Of a stretch of DNA of 64,000 nucleotides, positions 63,802-64,000 are shown one piece after another. This stretch comes from Actinomadura litoris. GTDB taxonomy: Bacteria > Actinomycetota > Actinomycetes > Streptosporangiales > Streptosporangiaceae. The stretch lies in contig NZ_WOFH01000014.1 in the NCBI RefSeq assembly GCF_009733595.1, positions 62,001-126,000 of the forward strand, in the 5' to 3' direction. Made by a program: the position numbers and the translations under genes. The first letter of the stretch is position 1. Every line of letters begins with the position of its first letter. The notes beneath the pieces are model-generated. The model was given only the letters and a program-made list of their open reading frames with translations. It made no database searches and had not been told where the DNA came from.

Positions 63802-63834
63802 GGGGCCGGGCCGCCCGCGGGGCGGCCCGGCCCC
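63802..63834. terminator. Terminator hairpin after the HNH gene
   Basis: GGGGCCGGGCCGCCC (63802-63816) pairs perfectly over 15 bp with GGGCGGCCCGGCCCC (63820-63834), loop of 3 nt. No U tract. Confidence 0.75.
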
Positions 63835-63946
63835 TGAGGCGTGTGACGTTCGCGTGACTCTATGTGTTTTTCGAAGCTTATGAGGTGAAATGGGTGATTG
63901 TGGTAGCGTGCCGCCAATCTTGAGGTTGGTTATCTAGGAGAGATCT

Positions 63947-64000
63947 TTGGCGGCCCTCGATCCCCCCGGCAGCACCGCGAGCGGAAGGCCGGAGCCCCCG
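63947..64000 (+). CDS. Start of an unidentified gene, cut by the window
   Basis: A TTG at 63947 preceded by AGGAGAG opens a frame (AALDPPGSTASGRPEPP) that runs off the right edge. An AT-rich patch (63850-63930) upstream would hold its promoter, with TAGCGT near 63904 as a possible -10. Too short to identify. Confidence 0.4.
   Translation, partial: MAALDPPGSTASGRPEPP

Overview
The window comes from a very GC-rich actinobacterium. GTG starts are common, genes are tightly packed with 4-nt start/stop overlaps, and it carries families typical of the group: PASTA kinases, FHA proteins, a CGNR zinc-finger protein, a DUF574-type methyltransferase, an SCO7613-like membrane protein and methylmalonyl-CoA mutase. 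The siderophore locus resembles the madurastatin loci I know from Actinomadura, so an Actinomadura-like (Thermomonosporaceae) host is my best guess. This is inference; no 16S gene or marker is present.

Left part (1-12400). A two-component locus (histidine kinase running in from the left edge, NarL-type response regulator, second membrane kinase) is followed by an FHA protein and a small membrane protein. On the minus strand lie a Ser/Thr kinase with PASTA and NPCBM-like extracellular domains and, overlapping it, a double-FHA ABC transporter, the layout of mycobacterial pknF-Rv1747. A TetR / ABC ATPase / ABC permease operon follows. It has a triple operator upstream and a previously unmarked 20-residue amphipathic cationic peptide ORF directly after the permease.

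Centre (12420-38230). A complete siderophore locus is controlled by six 19-bp DtxR/IdeR-type iron boxes. It encodes two FecCD permeases and an ATPase; a first NRPS (ArCP-Cy-A-PCP); an EntS-like exporter; aspartate decarboxylase (PanD); salicyl-AMP ligase; salicylate synthase; a roughly 4000-residue NRPS (C-A-PCP, C-A-PCP, C-A[N-MT]-PCP, C-PCP); a lipoprotein binding protein; ornithine N5-monooxygenase; and MbtH. By-eye adenylation codes predict salicyl-azoline, Gly, beta-Ala, N-methyl-hydroxyornithine and a final unit with no A domain of its own. PanD probably supplies the beta-alanine. The condensation domain expected to join beta-Ala to N-methyl-hydroxyornithine has lost both active-site histidines, and the last module is C-PCP with neither A domain nor thioesterase.

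Right part (38240-64000). Mostly ordinary genes: GNATs, DMT transporters, a divergent NAD+ DNA ligase, an SCO7613-like protein, an acyltransferase-3, an MFS/CGNR pair, DUF574 methyltransferase, DoxX, LysR/DMT, a MEDS-HATPase regulator, a carboxylate-amine ligase, small membrane proteins, the mutA-mutB-meaB operon, a tandem GNAT and an unknown protein. At the right end a tRNA-Asn(GTT) with an unusual C at position 33 sits 26 nt before an HNH endonuclease gene.
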